This document shows, piece after piece, positions 45,748 through 54,728 of a stretch of 64,000 nucleotides of DNA; the stretch's first letter is position 1, and every line of letters starts with the position of its first letter. The notes below the pieces were generated by a model. That model saw only the letters and a program-made list of their open reading frames with translations. It did not search any database and was not told the origin of the DNA. Origin of the DNA: Corallium rubrum (taxonomy: Eukaryota > Cnidaria > Anthozoa > Scleralcyonacea > Coralliidae); contig OZ035997.1 in the NCBI GenBank assembly GCA_964035015.1, positions 29,383,567-29,447,566 on the forward strand, written 5' to 3'. The position numbers and the translations under genes were made by a program.

Positions 45748-45795
45748 CTACTGCACAGCTCTCATTGTGACAATCAGAGTTACGAAACTTATTTC
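45748..45795 (-). CDS. Possible 48-bp exon, Cys-containing
   Basis: Between an acceptor (CTCTTGTTTGAG) and a good donor (GTAAGTTG) lies a phase 1-1 reading, NKFRNSDCHNESCAV. It has the same phase as the exon just upstream at 45866-46120, so the two could be consecutive. Two cysteines and an NES motif would fit an extracellular segment. The exon is very short and support is limited to splice signals. Confidence 0.25.
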   Translation of the reverse strand, partial: EISFVTLIVTMRAVQ

Positions 45796-45865
45796 CTCAA
45801 ACAAGAGATCAGTATCAGACAGCCAAAAAATGTCCACCAGACACAACATTGATGAACACGATTAC

Positions 45866-46120
45866 CTGAATTACAATACGATCTAACCCCTGCAACTACC
45901 ATGGAGGTGACGACGGTTGTATCCAGCTTACTAAGATGACGATTCGATGTTGATTGAATAAGATTAACATCTGGCCAATGTGCTGACAACCGGTTATCAC
46001 TAGAAAGTTGTGTGCTCGGCAAAACCCATGAAAGCGATTTATCTGAAGTACTTTGTACTGATGCATCAGTGCGTGTTCTTGAAGCAATCACAGAAAGTGA
46101 CGCTGAACGTTTGATTTTAT
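45866..46120 (-). CDS. Possible Ser/Thr-rich extracellular exon
   Basis: This is a 255-bp phase 1-1 open segment with acceptor TATATTTTAG and donor AATTCAG then GTAATCG. It encodes about 85 residues rich in Ser and Thr (for example TDASVQSTSDKSLSWVLPST), with no known domain. Such segments often serve as stalks between extracellular domains. Strand and phase agree with the EGF exons upstream on the minus strand (58966, 61315), so it may belong to that gene, but no transcript evidence is available. Confidence 0.35.
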
Positions 46121-46147
46121 CTAAAATATATAAATACATAATATATG

Positions 46148-46149
<2 letters not shown>

Positions 46150-46196
<47 letters not shown>
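46150..46196. repeat. (TA)n microsatellite at PLE 3 border
   Basis: About 23 TA dinucleotides end exactly where the inverted PLE end begins. Confidence 0.95.
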
Positions 46197-46199
<3 letters not shown>

Positions 46200-46335
46200 G
46201 CTTACCTCAAAAGTCTGCTACAGGCTGTTTCATCTAAAAAAGAATCTTCAGGCAGATGACAATTTTCGAAAACAGGGGGTGCTTATATCCTTCTTGTCGG
46301 AACGTGGGAGTGTGGGGGCGAAACAATACATGCAT

Positions 46336-47115
46336 TCATGGCTTTGTTGCGCTGTTTGCGCGGAATTTGTTTCGATGACGACATTGACTGATAATTTCTG
46401 CTCTTTTGTTGAGTAAACAATTCTTGTTTTTATCTTTCAAAATATAAAATTTTTCTTCTAAACATAAATTACATCGTTTTGAACCTCCCGTGTACGAAAT
46501 GGAATGTTTTAAAATTTGCCAATTAATACTAAAATGCTTATTGTTTTCTTTCAATGCCCAAATATATTTCGAAAGTTCGGTGTCGTTTGCATGCTTTTTA
46601 TGCTGAAAAGATTTAGTGTGGTTGGCCAATCGCTCTTTGAATGTGGTTGAAGTCATGCCAATGTAATTCTTGATCGTGTTTGTGTTGTTTACTGTGACTG
46701 TTGCTTTGTATACTATGTCCCTAGTCATGCATTGTTTTCTAAGTGGGCAATTCGTGTTTTTCTTACAATTACAACTGTTAGTGTCCTTATCCTGTGGCAT
46801 GTTATTCCTAGATATGTGTGCATTGTGTTTAGTGATTATTGACTTAACATTGTTCATGCAGCTGTAACTTACTTTGACTGTGTTTCTGTTAAAAATCTTA
46901 TGGAGCTTGTGGTGTGGTGGGAAGTGCTTGTCAATTAGGTTTAGGAAATTACGTCCTATGTTTGTGCTTACACTCTTGCTAAAAGGTGGGTTGAACCAAG
47001 TGATGTTGCGTTGCCTATTCCTGCGTGGTTGCTGTGCTGTGTGTTGAGTGTAGCTAAGATTATGATCAAAGTCGCACCCGTATATCGGTTGTGCACTCTT
47101 GTTTACGTTATTCAT
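46336..47115 (-). CDS. PLE 3 GIY-YIG nuclease fragment, inverted copy
   Basis: The minus frame covers the C-terminal part of the PLE 3 protein. It has FNPPFSKSVSTNIGRNFL, a cysteine cluster CNCKKNTNCPLRKQC, then KNYIGMTSTTFKERLANH (the YIG motif plus the conserved Arg and His), and the end CNLCLEEKFYILKDKNKNCL with LNKRAEI. Residues before CDFDHNLSY (the start at 47115) are not homologous, so the frame begins in flanking sequence. It agrees almost residue for residue with the plus copy at 49200-49721. Confidence 0.85.
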   Translation of the reverse strand: MNNVNKSAQPIYGCDFDHNLSYTQHTAQQPRRNRQRNITWFNPPFSKSVSTNIGRNFLNLIDKHFPPHHKLHKIFNRNTVKVSYSCMNNVKSIITKHNAHISRNNMPQDKDTNSCNCKKNTNCPLRKQCMTRDIVYKATVTVNNTNTIKNYIGMTSTTFKERLANHTKSFQHKKHANDTELSKYIWALKENNKHFSINWQILKHSISYTGGSKRCNLCLEEKFYILKDKNKNCLLNKRAEIISQCRHRNKFRANSATKP

Positions 47116-47132
47116 TTCTATTTAACTTCAAA

Positions 47133-48410
47133 ATGCGGCAATTTCGATTTGACTATTCACTAAAGAATATCCCAATACCATCACAGGACGCTTATTTGAA
47201 GAACTTGATTGAAAAAGTGGAAAGTGTAATAAAACGTATGAGATGGAAAGCCAATTTCTTTCTTAAAAACAAACAGAGAGAAAACCAAAACAACCCTTTC
47301 GGCCTTGCGTCCAACAAAACACCTCCTTCTATCCCAGAAATAAAACCTTTCGAAGACGACCTTATAAAACTCATCGAAAATATACAATTTCGGCCATATA
47401 CGAACCAGTTTCAGAAATGTTTGGCTACCGATTTAAAGAAAATTAATTCATCTCCCAACATTTTCATTTTTGCAGACAAAACTAGGAACATTTATGAAAC
47501 CCCGCTCGACACATACAACAAGCTCCTACATGACAACATCACAAAAACATATAAGCATGGATCCGAGGACACTATAGATGAGATTGATTCGGAACTAAGA
47601 GAAATTTCGAACAGTTTAGGAATCGGCGACAAAATTGAAAAAATGAAAAAACGCGAAGCATTTATATCTTTAAAAGACCACAAAGAAAATTTCGAAAACA
47701 ATCCAAAATGCCGATTAATTAACCCCGCTAAAAGTGAATCCGGAAAACTAAGTAAGGTGATTTTGGACAAAATTAATTCTAATTTGAGACAAAAACTGAA
47801 TTTAAACCAATGGAGAAATACAAAACAAGTAATTGAGTGGTTTGGCAATATAAAAGATAAGGACAGACATAGTTTTATTTCGTTTGACATTGTCGATTTC
47901 TATCCGTCTATTTCTGAAAAACTATTGGACCAAGCATTATCTTGGGCTTCGAACTTGGCTACTATAACTGAAAACAACATTTCAATAATAAAACACGCTA
48001 GAAAATCTCTCCTTTTCAATACCGGAATTTCATGGATAAAAAAAGATAGCAATAGTTTGTTTGACGTTACCATGGGTTGTTTCGACGGCGCGGAAGTTTG
48101 TGAGTTAGTAGGCCTTTTCATTTTAAATCACCTAAGTAAGAAATTTGGCAAAGAAAGCATTGGCCTATATAGAGATGACGGTTTAGCTATTATAAAAAGT
48201 AAATCAGCACGTTTAGCGGACAAAACAAGGAAAGAACTCCACAAAATTTTCGAGCAGTTTGACCTAAAAATTACCGCCGAATCAAATTTACGCATAGTAA
48301 ACTTTTTAGATGTAACTTTCGACCTTAACAATGGAAATTATAGGCCCTATAGGAAGCCCAATGACGATCCGCTTTACATAAATAAGCACTCTAACCACGG
48401 GTTAGGTTAA
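47133..48410 (+). CDS. PLE 3 reverse transcriptase, interrupted at its 3' end
   Basis: I choose the ATG at 47133 (MRQFRFDYSLKNIPIPSQDA) because the 14 preceding codons read into the inverted copy. Conserved parts are RMRWKANFFL near residue 35, FISLKDHKENFENNPKCRLI near 180, motif A FISFDIVDFYPSI near 247, and VTMGCFDGAEVCELVG near 310. The catalytic pair is in GLYRDDGLAI at about 348-349. YRDDG rather than YIDDC marks a PLE lineage distinct from PLE 1 and 2, widespread in cnidarian genomes. The frame runs into the inserted foldback at 48399 and stops 12 bases later. Beyond the insert and its duplicated site, the downstream nuclease frame is in the same phase, so the host frame was intact when hit. 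Confidence 0.9.
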   Translation: MRQFRFDYSLKNIPIPSQDAYLKNLIEKVESVIKRMRWKANFFLKNKQRENQNNPFGLASNKTPPSIPEIKPFEDDLIKLIENIQFRPYTNQFQKCLATDLKKINSSPNIFIFADKTRNIYETPLDTYNKLLHDNITKTYKHGSEDTIDEIDSELREISNSLGIGDKIEKMKKREAFISLKDHKENFENNPKCRLINPAKSESGKLSKVILDKINSNLRQKLNLNQWRNTKQVIEWFGNIKDKDRHSFISFDIVDFYPSISEKLLDQALSWASNLATITENNISIIKHARKSLLFNTGISWIKKDSNSLFDVTMGCFDGAEVCELVGLFILNHLSKKFGKESIGLYRDDGLAIIKSKSARLADKTRKELHKIFEQFDLKITAESNLRIVNFLDVTFDLNNGNYRPYRKPNDDPLYINKHSNHGLG

Positions 48411-48863
48411 AACGCGGATACGGACGGACGGACGGACGGACGGACGGACGGACGGACGGACGGACGGACGGACGGACGGACGGACGGACGGATATGAGGG
48501 TAAAACGCGGATATGAGCTTTTTACCCTCATATGCGCGTTTTACCCTCATATCCGCGTTTTACCCTCGAGGGTAAAACGCGGATATGAGGGTAAAACGCG
48601 GATATGAAAGTAAAACGCGGATATGAGGGTAAAAAGCTCATATCGGCGTTTTACCCTCATATCCGCGTTTTACCCTCGAGGGTAAAACGCGGATATGAGG
48701 GTAAAACGCGGATATGAGGGTAAAACGTGGATATGAGGGTAAAAAGCTCATATCCGCGTTTTACCCTCATATCCGTCCGTCCGTCCGTCCGTCCGTCCGT
48801 CCGTCCGTCCGTCCGTCCGTCCGTCCGTCCGTATCCGCGTTTTAACCTAACCCCTCTAACCAC
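48389..48863. mobile_element. Foldback transposon in the PLE 3 frame, with 10-bp target duplication
   Basis: The element is 48399-48853 (455 bp). Its ends GGGTTAGGTTAAAACGCGGA and their perfect reverse complement are flanked by CTCTAACCAC at 48389-48398 and 48854-48863. A 10-base duplication fits Mutator-like transposons (9-11 bp). The interior has inverted ACGG/CCGT tetranucleotide arrays (48421-48490, 48775-48832) and many copies of GGGTAAAACGCGGATATGAG in both orientations. It has no coding capacity. Confidence 0.9.
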
Positions 48864-49721
48864 CCACCAAGCATCACAAGACAGTTACCCACATCAATCA
48901 ACAAGCGCATTGCACTTCTCTCATCAGATGAACAAGTTTTTCAGGAATCTGCACCCATATATCAGAACGCACTTAGGCACAGCAACTTTGATCATGATCT
49001 TAGCTACACTCAACACACAGCACAGCAATCACGCAGGAATAGGCAACGCAACATCACTTGGTTCAACCCACCTTTTAGCAAGAGTGTAAGCACAAACATA
49101 GGACGTAATTTCCTAAACCTAATTGACAAGCACTTCCCACCACACCACAAGCTCCATAAGATTTTTAACAGAAACACAGTCAAAGTAAGTTACAGCTGCA
49201 TGAACAATGTTAAGTCAATAATCACTAAACACAATGCACACATATTTAGGAATAACATGCCACAGGATAAGGACACTAACAGTTGCAATTGTAAGAAAAA
49301 CACGAATTGCCCACTTAGAAAACAATGCATGACTAGGGACATAGTATACAAAGCAACAGTCACAGTAAACAACACAAACACGATCAAGAATTACATTGGC
49401 ATGACTTCAACCACATTCAAAGAGCGATTGGCCAACCACACTAAATCTTTTCAGCATAAAAAGCATGCAAACAACACCGAACTTTCGAAATATATTTGGG
49501 CATTGAAAGAAAACAATAAGCATTTTAGTATTAATTGGCAAATTTTAAAACATTCCATTTCGTACACGGGAGGTTCAAAACGATGTAATTTATGTTTAGA
49601 AGAAAAATTTTATATTTTGAAAGATAAAAACAAGAATTGTTTACTCAACAAAAGAGCAGAAATTATCAGTCAATGTCGTCATCGAAACAAATTCCGCGCA
49701 AACAGCGCAACAAAGCCATGA
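48864..49721 (+). CDS. PLE 3 C-terminal part with GIY-YIG nuclease
   Basis: This is the open frame after the foldback insertion, in phase with the reverse transcriptase frame once the insertion plus one target duplication (465 bp, a multiple of 3) is discounted. It contains WFNPPFSKSV, KVSYSCMNNVKSIIT (Met at 49200), the CNCKKNTNCPLRKQC cluster, and KNYIGMTSTTFKERLANH. It ends CRHRNKFRANSATKP with a stop at 49719-49721. The nuclease is presumed to nick target DNA to prime reverse transcription. Confidence 0.85.
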   Translation, partial: PPSITRQLPTSINKRIALLSSDEQVFQESAPIYQNALRHSNFDHDLSYTQHTAQQSRRNRQRNITWFNPPFSKSVSTNIGRNFLNLIDKHFPPHHKLHKIFNRNTVKVSYSCMNNVKSIITKHNAHIFRNNMPQDKDTNSCNCKKNTNCPLRKQCMTRDIVYKATVTVNNTNTIKNYIGMTSTTFKERLANHTKSFQHKKHANNTELSKYIWALKENNKHFSINWQILKHSISYTGGSKRCNLCLEEKFYILKDKNKNCLLNKRAEIISQCRHRNKFRANSATKP

Positions 49722-49924
49722 ATGCATGTATTGTTTCGCCCCCACACTCCCACGTTCCGACAAGAAGGATATAAGCACCCCCTGTTTTCGAAAATTGTCA
49801 TCTGCCTGAAGATTCTTTTTTAGATGAAACAGCCTGTAGCAGACTTTTGAGGTAAGCGAAAATCTATATTTGCTCTAACTATATGTTATCGAGCACTCTG
49901 CGTTTCGTAGACCAAAACCCACAC

Positions 49925-49926
<2 letters not shown>

Positions 49927-49960
<34 letters not shown>
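49927..49960. repeat. (TA)n microsatellite
   Basis: About 17 TA dinucleotides lie between the right border of PLE 3 and the PLE 2-type palindrome. Confidence 0.95.
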
Positions 49961-49963
<3 letters not shown>

Positions 49964-49965
49964 TA

Positions 49966-50956
49966 TACCAGGGTTAAGTCACGTTGGCCTGAAAAAAAGA
50001 GAGAAAAATCTTCTCGACGTTTCGAGCGAAGGCCCTTCGTCAGGAGAAATTAGTAAACAACTCACATGTGGTCACGCGTATTTATAGCAGAGCTACAATG
50101 GGAATCACGTGAACACATGTAAGCCAATAAAAACAAAGTAAACAAATAAATTAATATGTAATTTTAGCCTGCGTGCAGGTGCTGACCCAATTTGTGGGTC
50201 AGCTACCTGCAAATAGGCAAAGAAACAGGTTATAAATTACTATTTAAATCATCGGAAAAAGGTTAAGGAAAAGGTGTGGAATATGGTGGTGGAGTGAGCT
50301 AAATGAAAGAGAATCGCTCATTGAGGCCGTGAGGGTGAATGGTACCAAGTTTGTAAATGAGACGCATTTCTTGTTTACGACGAGTATCGTTACAACCTGT
50401 AATGGGCTGAATGGCACAGATTTTCATGTTGGAAAAGGAGTGGTTGGCACTGTTGAAGTGCCTGGCAACAAGTGCCAACCACTCCTTTTCCAACATGAAA
50501 ATCTGTGCCATTCAGCCCATTACAGGTTGTAACGATACTCGTCGTAAACAAGAAATGCGTCTCATTTACAAACTTGGTACCATTCACCCTCACGGCCTCA
50601 ATGAGCGATTCTCTTTCATTTAGCTCACTCCACCACCATATTCCACACCTTTTCCTTAACCTTTTTCCGATGATTTAAATAGTAATTTATAACCTGTTTC
50701 TTTGCCTATTTGCAGGTAGCTGACCCACAAATTGGGTCAGCACCTGCACGCAGGCTAAAATTACATATTAATTTATTTGTTTACTTTGTTTTTATTGGCT
50801 TACATGTGTTCACGTGATTCCCATTGTAGCTCTGCTATAAATACGCGTGACCACATGTGAGTTGTTTACTAATTTCTCCTGACGAAGGGCCTTCGCTCGA
50901 AACGTCGAGAAGATTTTTCTCTCTTTTTTTCAGGCCAACGTGACTTAACCCTGGTA
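49966..50956. mobile_element. Perfectly symmetric palindrome of a PLE 2-family 3' end
   Basis: The left arm 49966-50451 (minus) and right arm 50471-50956 (plus) are both 486 bases and nearly identical inverted copies, separated by a 19-base spacer. Each arm holds the last roughly 70 codons of a PLE 2-type nuclease (KICAIQPITGCNDTRRKQEM, LGTIHPHGLNERFSF) and its 3' end with a TATA-like GCTATAAATACGCG. No reverse transcriptase lies between the arms. Confidence 0.9.
50879..50906 (+). ncRNA. Hammerhead-like ribozyme core in PLE 2-family terminus
   Basis: CTGACGA, a short hairpin region and CGAAAC followed by GTC have the order of the hammerhead core (CUGANGA, stem II, GAAA, stem III, UH). ACGT at the junction is self-complementary, so stem III could form only between two copies. 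Hammerhead motifs are described in PLE terminal repeats. The same words occur inverted at 50016-50044 and 51079-51106, and at 54836-54863. A competing CGAAGG/CCTTCG hairpin makes activity uncertain. Confidence 0.4.
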
Positions 50957-50999
50957 ATATTTGGATTTCAACCGTGGCCGACGCTGTCCTAGAAGCTTT

Positions 51000-51003
<4 letters not shown>

Positions 51004-51030
<27 letters not shown>

Positions 51031-51031
51031 T
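51004..51031. repeat. (TA)n microsatellite
   Basis: About 14 TA dinucleotides, directly before an inverted PLE 2 end. Confidence 0.95.
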
Positions 51032-51888
51032 ACCAGGGTTAAGTCACGTTGGCCTGAAAAACAGAGAAAAATCTTCTCGACGTTTCGAGCGAAGGCCCTT
51101 CGTCAGGAGAAATTAGTAATCAACTCACATGTGGTCACGCATATTTATAGCAGAGCTACAATGGGAATCACGTGAACACATGTACGCCAATAAAAACAAA
51201 GTAAACAAATAAATTAATATGTAATTTTAGCCTGTGTGCAGGTGCTGACCCAATTTGTGGGTCAGCTACCTGCAAATAGGCAAAGAAACAGGTTATAAAT
51301 TACTATTTAAATCATCAGAAAAAGGTTAAGGAAAAGGTGTGGAATATGGTGGTGGAGTGAGCTAAATGAAAGAGAATCGCTCATTGAGGCCGTGAGGGTG
51401 AATGGTACCAAGTTTGTAAATGAGACGCATTTCTTGTTTACGACGAGTATCGTTACAACCTGTAATGGGCTGAATGGCACAGATTTTCATGTTGGAAAAG
51501 GAGTGGTTGGCACTGTTGAAGTGCCTGGCAACAGGTTTGTTTTGCACATTGTTTTTGACATCACGAAGGTGTTCAACAAACCTGTCACCTAAACGTCTTC
51601 CAGTTTCTCCGATGTAAAGCATGGGACATTTACTGCAAGAGATACAGTAAATGAGGTTGGAGGAAGTGCAAGTGAAACTGTGGGTTATGTTGAACCTACA
51701 TTTTGGAGCCGAAATTGAAATTGAGGAGTCTAAATATTTACAGGTGTTGCACCTACCACGACAACAAGAGCTGGTGCCAAGATGTGATACCAAGACTTGC
51801 TGCAGTGAGCTGTGAACAACGTTTTCCCGGATGTTTTTGCTAAGCCGAAAAGATACTAGGGTTTTCTCAGAGAAAATGAGAAACTTCG
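51032..51888 (-). mobile_element. Inverted 3' part of PLE 2, head-to-head with the main copy
   Basis: The minus strand carries the nuclease and 3' end of PLE 2. It ends at TACCAGGGTTAAGTCACGTT (51032), and near 51888 meets the start of the plus-strand copy. It retains the nuclease part that the plus copy has lost. Confidence 0.85.
51362..51793 (-). CDS. PLE 2 GIY-YIG nuclease domain, intact in the inverted copy
   Basis: The 143 residues contain CNTCKYL, then LIYCISCSKCPMLYIGETG with RLGDRFVEHLRDV, RHFNSANHSF and the end LIYKLGTIHPHGLNERFSFI. The spacing of IYC, YIG, Arg and the downstream Glu-bearing end is that of PLE endonucleases, with the cysteine pairs probably binding zinc. The start is arbitrary, since this is the C-terminal part of a longer protein. 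Confidence 0.8.
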   Translation of the reverse strand: MVSHLGTSSCCRGRCNTCKYLDSSISISAPKCRFNITHSFTCTSSNLIYCISCSKCPMLYIGETGRRLGDRFVEHLRDVKNNVQNKPVARHFNSANHSFSNMKICAIQPITGCNDTRRKQEMRLIYKLGTIHPHGLNERFSFI

Positions 51889-51895
51889 TAACGAA

Positions 51896-52474
51896 ATGGT
51901 ATGTTATATTTCACTATTTTCATCGTCTATCGCCAAACCTTCTCTCCGCTTTTTCGATTTAATTCTTAATAAAACACGCTTCTGTAATCACATTTCTTTC
52001 TTAAGCCGTTGCCTACGCCACAATGTAGTGCCCAATGGTTTTAAATCTTCTTTTAATTTTAATTATTTTAACTCACAACACGTGGCTAGAAGTGTCATGG
52101 CGGCTTGTTATAAACACAGTCGTCGTCTTATGCGTATTACCATTCACTCAATGTCCCAACACGTCAACAAAATTGATTCTGATATTTTGAACGTTAAGAC
52201 AAACCTCTCTAACGTTTGTCCTACCGTCATATATTCAGGCATCACCCAGTTTATTCGCTCGTTGAACTCGAAATTTTACACGTTTCTCAAGGCGAGTAAA
52301 ACTTCGAAATTCAACACTCTTGTAGGCCCTCGTCCCGTTTCGATTTCTAACCACACTAACTCCACCAGTAATGTCAATTTAGTGGTCACGATTCCTCCTG
52401 ATTTGCCCTTGTCTGACCCTGAGAGATCTGTCCTTGCGAAAGGTCTCAAATTTGTTCCCAACCCTGGGCCATAG
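51896..52474 (+). pseudogene. PLE 2 N-terminal region, cut by a hAT-like insertion
   Basis: The frame reads SRRLMRITIHSMSQHVNKID and PPDLPLSDPERSVLAKGLKF, matching PLE 1 at 36069-36629. It is interrupted after FVPNPGP, where the short element starts. The continuation resumes after 52758 (GPIDSFSVKKDTETFFRRL) and shifts frame near 52810. Confidence 0.75.
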
Positions 52475-52750
52475 TCCCTAGAATTATATTGTCTGGAGAC
52501 GCGGCGAACATCAAAACGGTTAACAATGAGCTACAATTTAGGTTGAGGGTGGCAAATAAGGTGCACAATCTTTTGTTTTACGTTCATTAATATTTATAAA
52601 GCAACGCTGCTATTGGTTGATTGCTTCATTATACCAAAAATACAATGTGTTCAGCAAGCGTTAAGGTGAAATAAGGTGCACAAACGTGAACAAAAACCTA
52701 GAACAAAGACTTTGGCCGCGTTTCCAGACAATTTATTTCTAGGGACTATG
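52471..52750. mobile_element. hAT-like short element 'CATAGTCCCTAG', copy 1, inside PLE 2
   Basis: Ends ATAGTCCCTAGAATTATATT and CTAGGGACTATG are flanked by CCTGGGCC (52463-52470 and 52751-52758), an 8-base duplication as in hAT elements. A second copy in the opposite orientation lies at 56925-57204. It is non-coding. Confidence 0.88.
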
Positions 52751-52949
52751 CCTGGGCCCATAGACTCCTTCTCAGTGAAGAAGGACACCGAAACTTTCTT
52801 TAGAAGACTAAGCACATTTTCACAATAATTCCTCCATCCAACAAAAGGATGTTTTTGAGGCTGCTAATCCTAAAAAATATTCCTGGTCTCCTCCGGAAGG
52901 CCAATTTGGCTCCCTTGATCTTTTCATTCGACAATGTCGACATGATATA

Positions 52950-54197
52950 GATCAGCTCCCACCTTTTAGGCCCAAAAGGCCATCTAATCTCAGCTCTAGT
53001 GAATTAAGTGCTTTAAAATCATTGCGTAGCCGGAATGATATTGTCATCAAACCTGCTGACAAAGGTGGTGCTTTGGTTGTCTGGAGAGCTGATTTGTACC
53101 GCAAAGAGGCTGAAAGGCAACTAAACGACACTGCTTTTTACAGCAGAGTTGATGGTGATTTGACACCCCAACACAACACCACCATTCGATCCACCATCAA
53201 CAACCTCATCACCACTGGGGAATTGCCTGATACAGCAAGCAATCTCCTAACCACCACTCCACGCACACCTGTCATGTACTTCCTTCCCAAAATTCACAAA
53301 CCCAACAACCCAGGTAGACCTATAGTGTCTGCTTGTGGTTGCCCTACCCAAGCCATTTCATCCTACCTTGACCACATCATGGCGCCCTTGGTTAAGAATT
53401 TACCTTCTTACATCAAGGACACCAAACATGCTCTGAAAATTTGTGACCACATTAGTTTTCAGGGTTCACATCATTTCATCTTCACCATGGATGTCAAATC
53501 ACTCTACACTGTCATCCCGCATCACGATGGTCTTCAAGCACTTAAATATTTCTTTGATCAACGCACAACTCGGGAGCCATCGACCACTACTTTGTTACGC
53601 CTGGCCGAGTTAGTGCTCACCCTCAACAATTTTTCATTTGATGGTGAGCATTACCAACAAGTTAGTGGTGTAGCCATGGGTACCAAAATGGGCCCTAACT
53701 ATGCCAACTTATTTGTTGGTTATGTGGAAAATCAAATCTTTGAACAATACACTGGTTTCCTACCTGACTACTATGGTCGGTTCATTGATGATTGCTTAGG
53801 CACTGCATCATGTTCGCGCGCTGACCTGGTTTGCTTCATTAACTATGTTAATGACTTCCACCCAGCACTCCAGTTCACATGGGAGATCAGTGAGACTAGT
53901 GTGTCGTTCTTAGATATTCTCGTCTCCATTAATGGTAATAAGCTGAGCACTTCTGTCTTTTACAAGACCACTGACTCTCATAGCTACCTCCTCTTCTCCT
54001 CTCATCATCCTAAACACACCAAAACTTCCATTCCTTTCTCTCAGTTTCTTCGTCTTCGCCGCCTCTGCAGTGAAGATGACGATTTCAATGCCAAATGTTT
54101 GGAAATGAGAAACTTTTTTGTTAATCGCGGTTATCCTTCCCACCTCTTAGACACTGCCTTACACAAGGTCTCCAACATTTCCGTTCAGACACCTTAA
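52950..54197 (+). CDS. PLE 2 reverse transcriptase
   Basis: The open frame is best defined from 53022 (MRSRNDIVIKPADKGGALVV), but coding continuity extends upstream to at least 52950 (PKRPSNLSSSELSALKSL). Motifs are YFLPKIHKPNNPGRPIVSAC, FTMDVKSLYTVIPHHDGLQ (motif A), GVAMGTKMGPNYANLFVGYVE (motif B), and GRFIDDCLGTAS with the catalytic Asp pair at residues 256-257 counted from 53022. LVSINGNKLSTSVFYKTTDS follows. The closest relative in the window is PLE 1. The reading frame is open throughout this domain. Confidence 0.88.
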   Translation, partial: DQLPPFRPKRPSNLSSSELSALKSLRSRNDIVIKPADKGGALVVWRADLYRKEAERQLNDTAFYSRVDGDLTPQHNTTIRSTINNLITTGELPDTASNLLTTTPRTPVMYFLPKIHKPNNPGRPIVSACGCPTQAISSYLDHIMAPLVKNLPSYIKDTKHALKICDHISFQGSHHFIFTMDVKSLYTVIPHHDGLQALKYFFDQRTTREPSTTTLLRLAELVLTLNNFSFDGEHYQQVSGVAMGTKMGPNYANLFVGYVENQIFEQYTGFLPDYYGRFIDDCLGTASCSRADLVCFINYVNDFHPALQFTWEISETSVSFLDILVSINGNKLSTSVFYKTTDSHSYLLFSSHHPKHTKTSIPFSQFLRLRRLCSEDDDFNAKCLEMRNFFVNRGYPSHLLDTALHKVSNISVQTP

Positions 54198-54205
54198 GCG
54201 AACCT

Positions 54206-54728
54206 TTGGCTACCATTTCTAATGAAAAAGTACCTCTGGTTCTCACTTTTCATCCCTTCAATTTCAAAGTAAGGGACACCATTAGCCGCAATTTCGACCT
54301 CATTAAAAATGACCCAGAAACATCTTCCATTTTCTCTGAGAAACCCCTAGTATCTTTTCGGCATAGCAAAAACATCCGGGAAAACGTTGTTCACAGCTCA
54401 CTGCAGCAAGCCTTGGTATCACATGTTGGCACCAGCTCTTGCTGTCGTGCATGGTAGGTGCAACACCTGTAAATATTTAGGCTCCTCAAGTTCAATTTCG
54501 GCTCCAAAATGTAGGTTCAACATAACCCACAGTTTCACTTGCACTTCCTCCAACCTCATTTACTGTATCTCTTGCAGTAAATGTCCCATGCTTTACATCG
54601 GAGAAACTGGAAGACGTTTAGGTGACAGGTTTGTTGAACACCTTCGTGATGTCAAAAACAATGTGCAAAACAAACCTGTTGCCACAAATTGGGTCAGCAC
54701 CTGCACACAGGCTAAAATTACATATTAA
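54206..54728 (+). pseudogene. PLE 2 connector and truncated GIY-YIG domain
   Basis: Frames at 54206-54457 and 54387-54728 carry VPLVLTFHPFNFKV, then CNTCKYLGSSSSISAPKCRF and LIYCISCSKCPMLYIGETG. The domain stops at NKPVA because of the deletion and runs into 3' untranslated sequence. A frame change separates it from the reverse transcriptase. Confidence 0.75.

Larger units (their letters stand above)
46197..49862 (+). mobile_element. Penelope-like element 3 with inverted 3' ends and internal foldback insertion
   Basis: A plus-strand reverse transcriptase (from 47133) is followed, after a 455-bp foundling transposon, by its GIY-YIG nuclease (to 49721) and 3' end (to 49862). Upstream, 46197-47085 is an inverted copy of the last roughly 890 bp, including the nuclease. 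The two inverted copies are nearly identical, implying recent insertion. A TA microsatellite flanks the left border and another lies at 49927. Confidence 0.88.

Noticed and set aside
46012-46416. 134-codon plus-strand frame
   Set aside because: It crosses the TA microsatellite (IYIYIY) and the untranslated end of PLE 3; not a gene.
48657-49089. Arg/Ser/Val-Pro repeat frames (DGRTDGRT, RPSVRPSV)
   Set aside because: They are produced by the ACGG/CCGT tetranucleotide arrays of the inserted foldback element.
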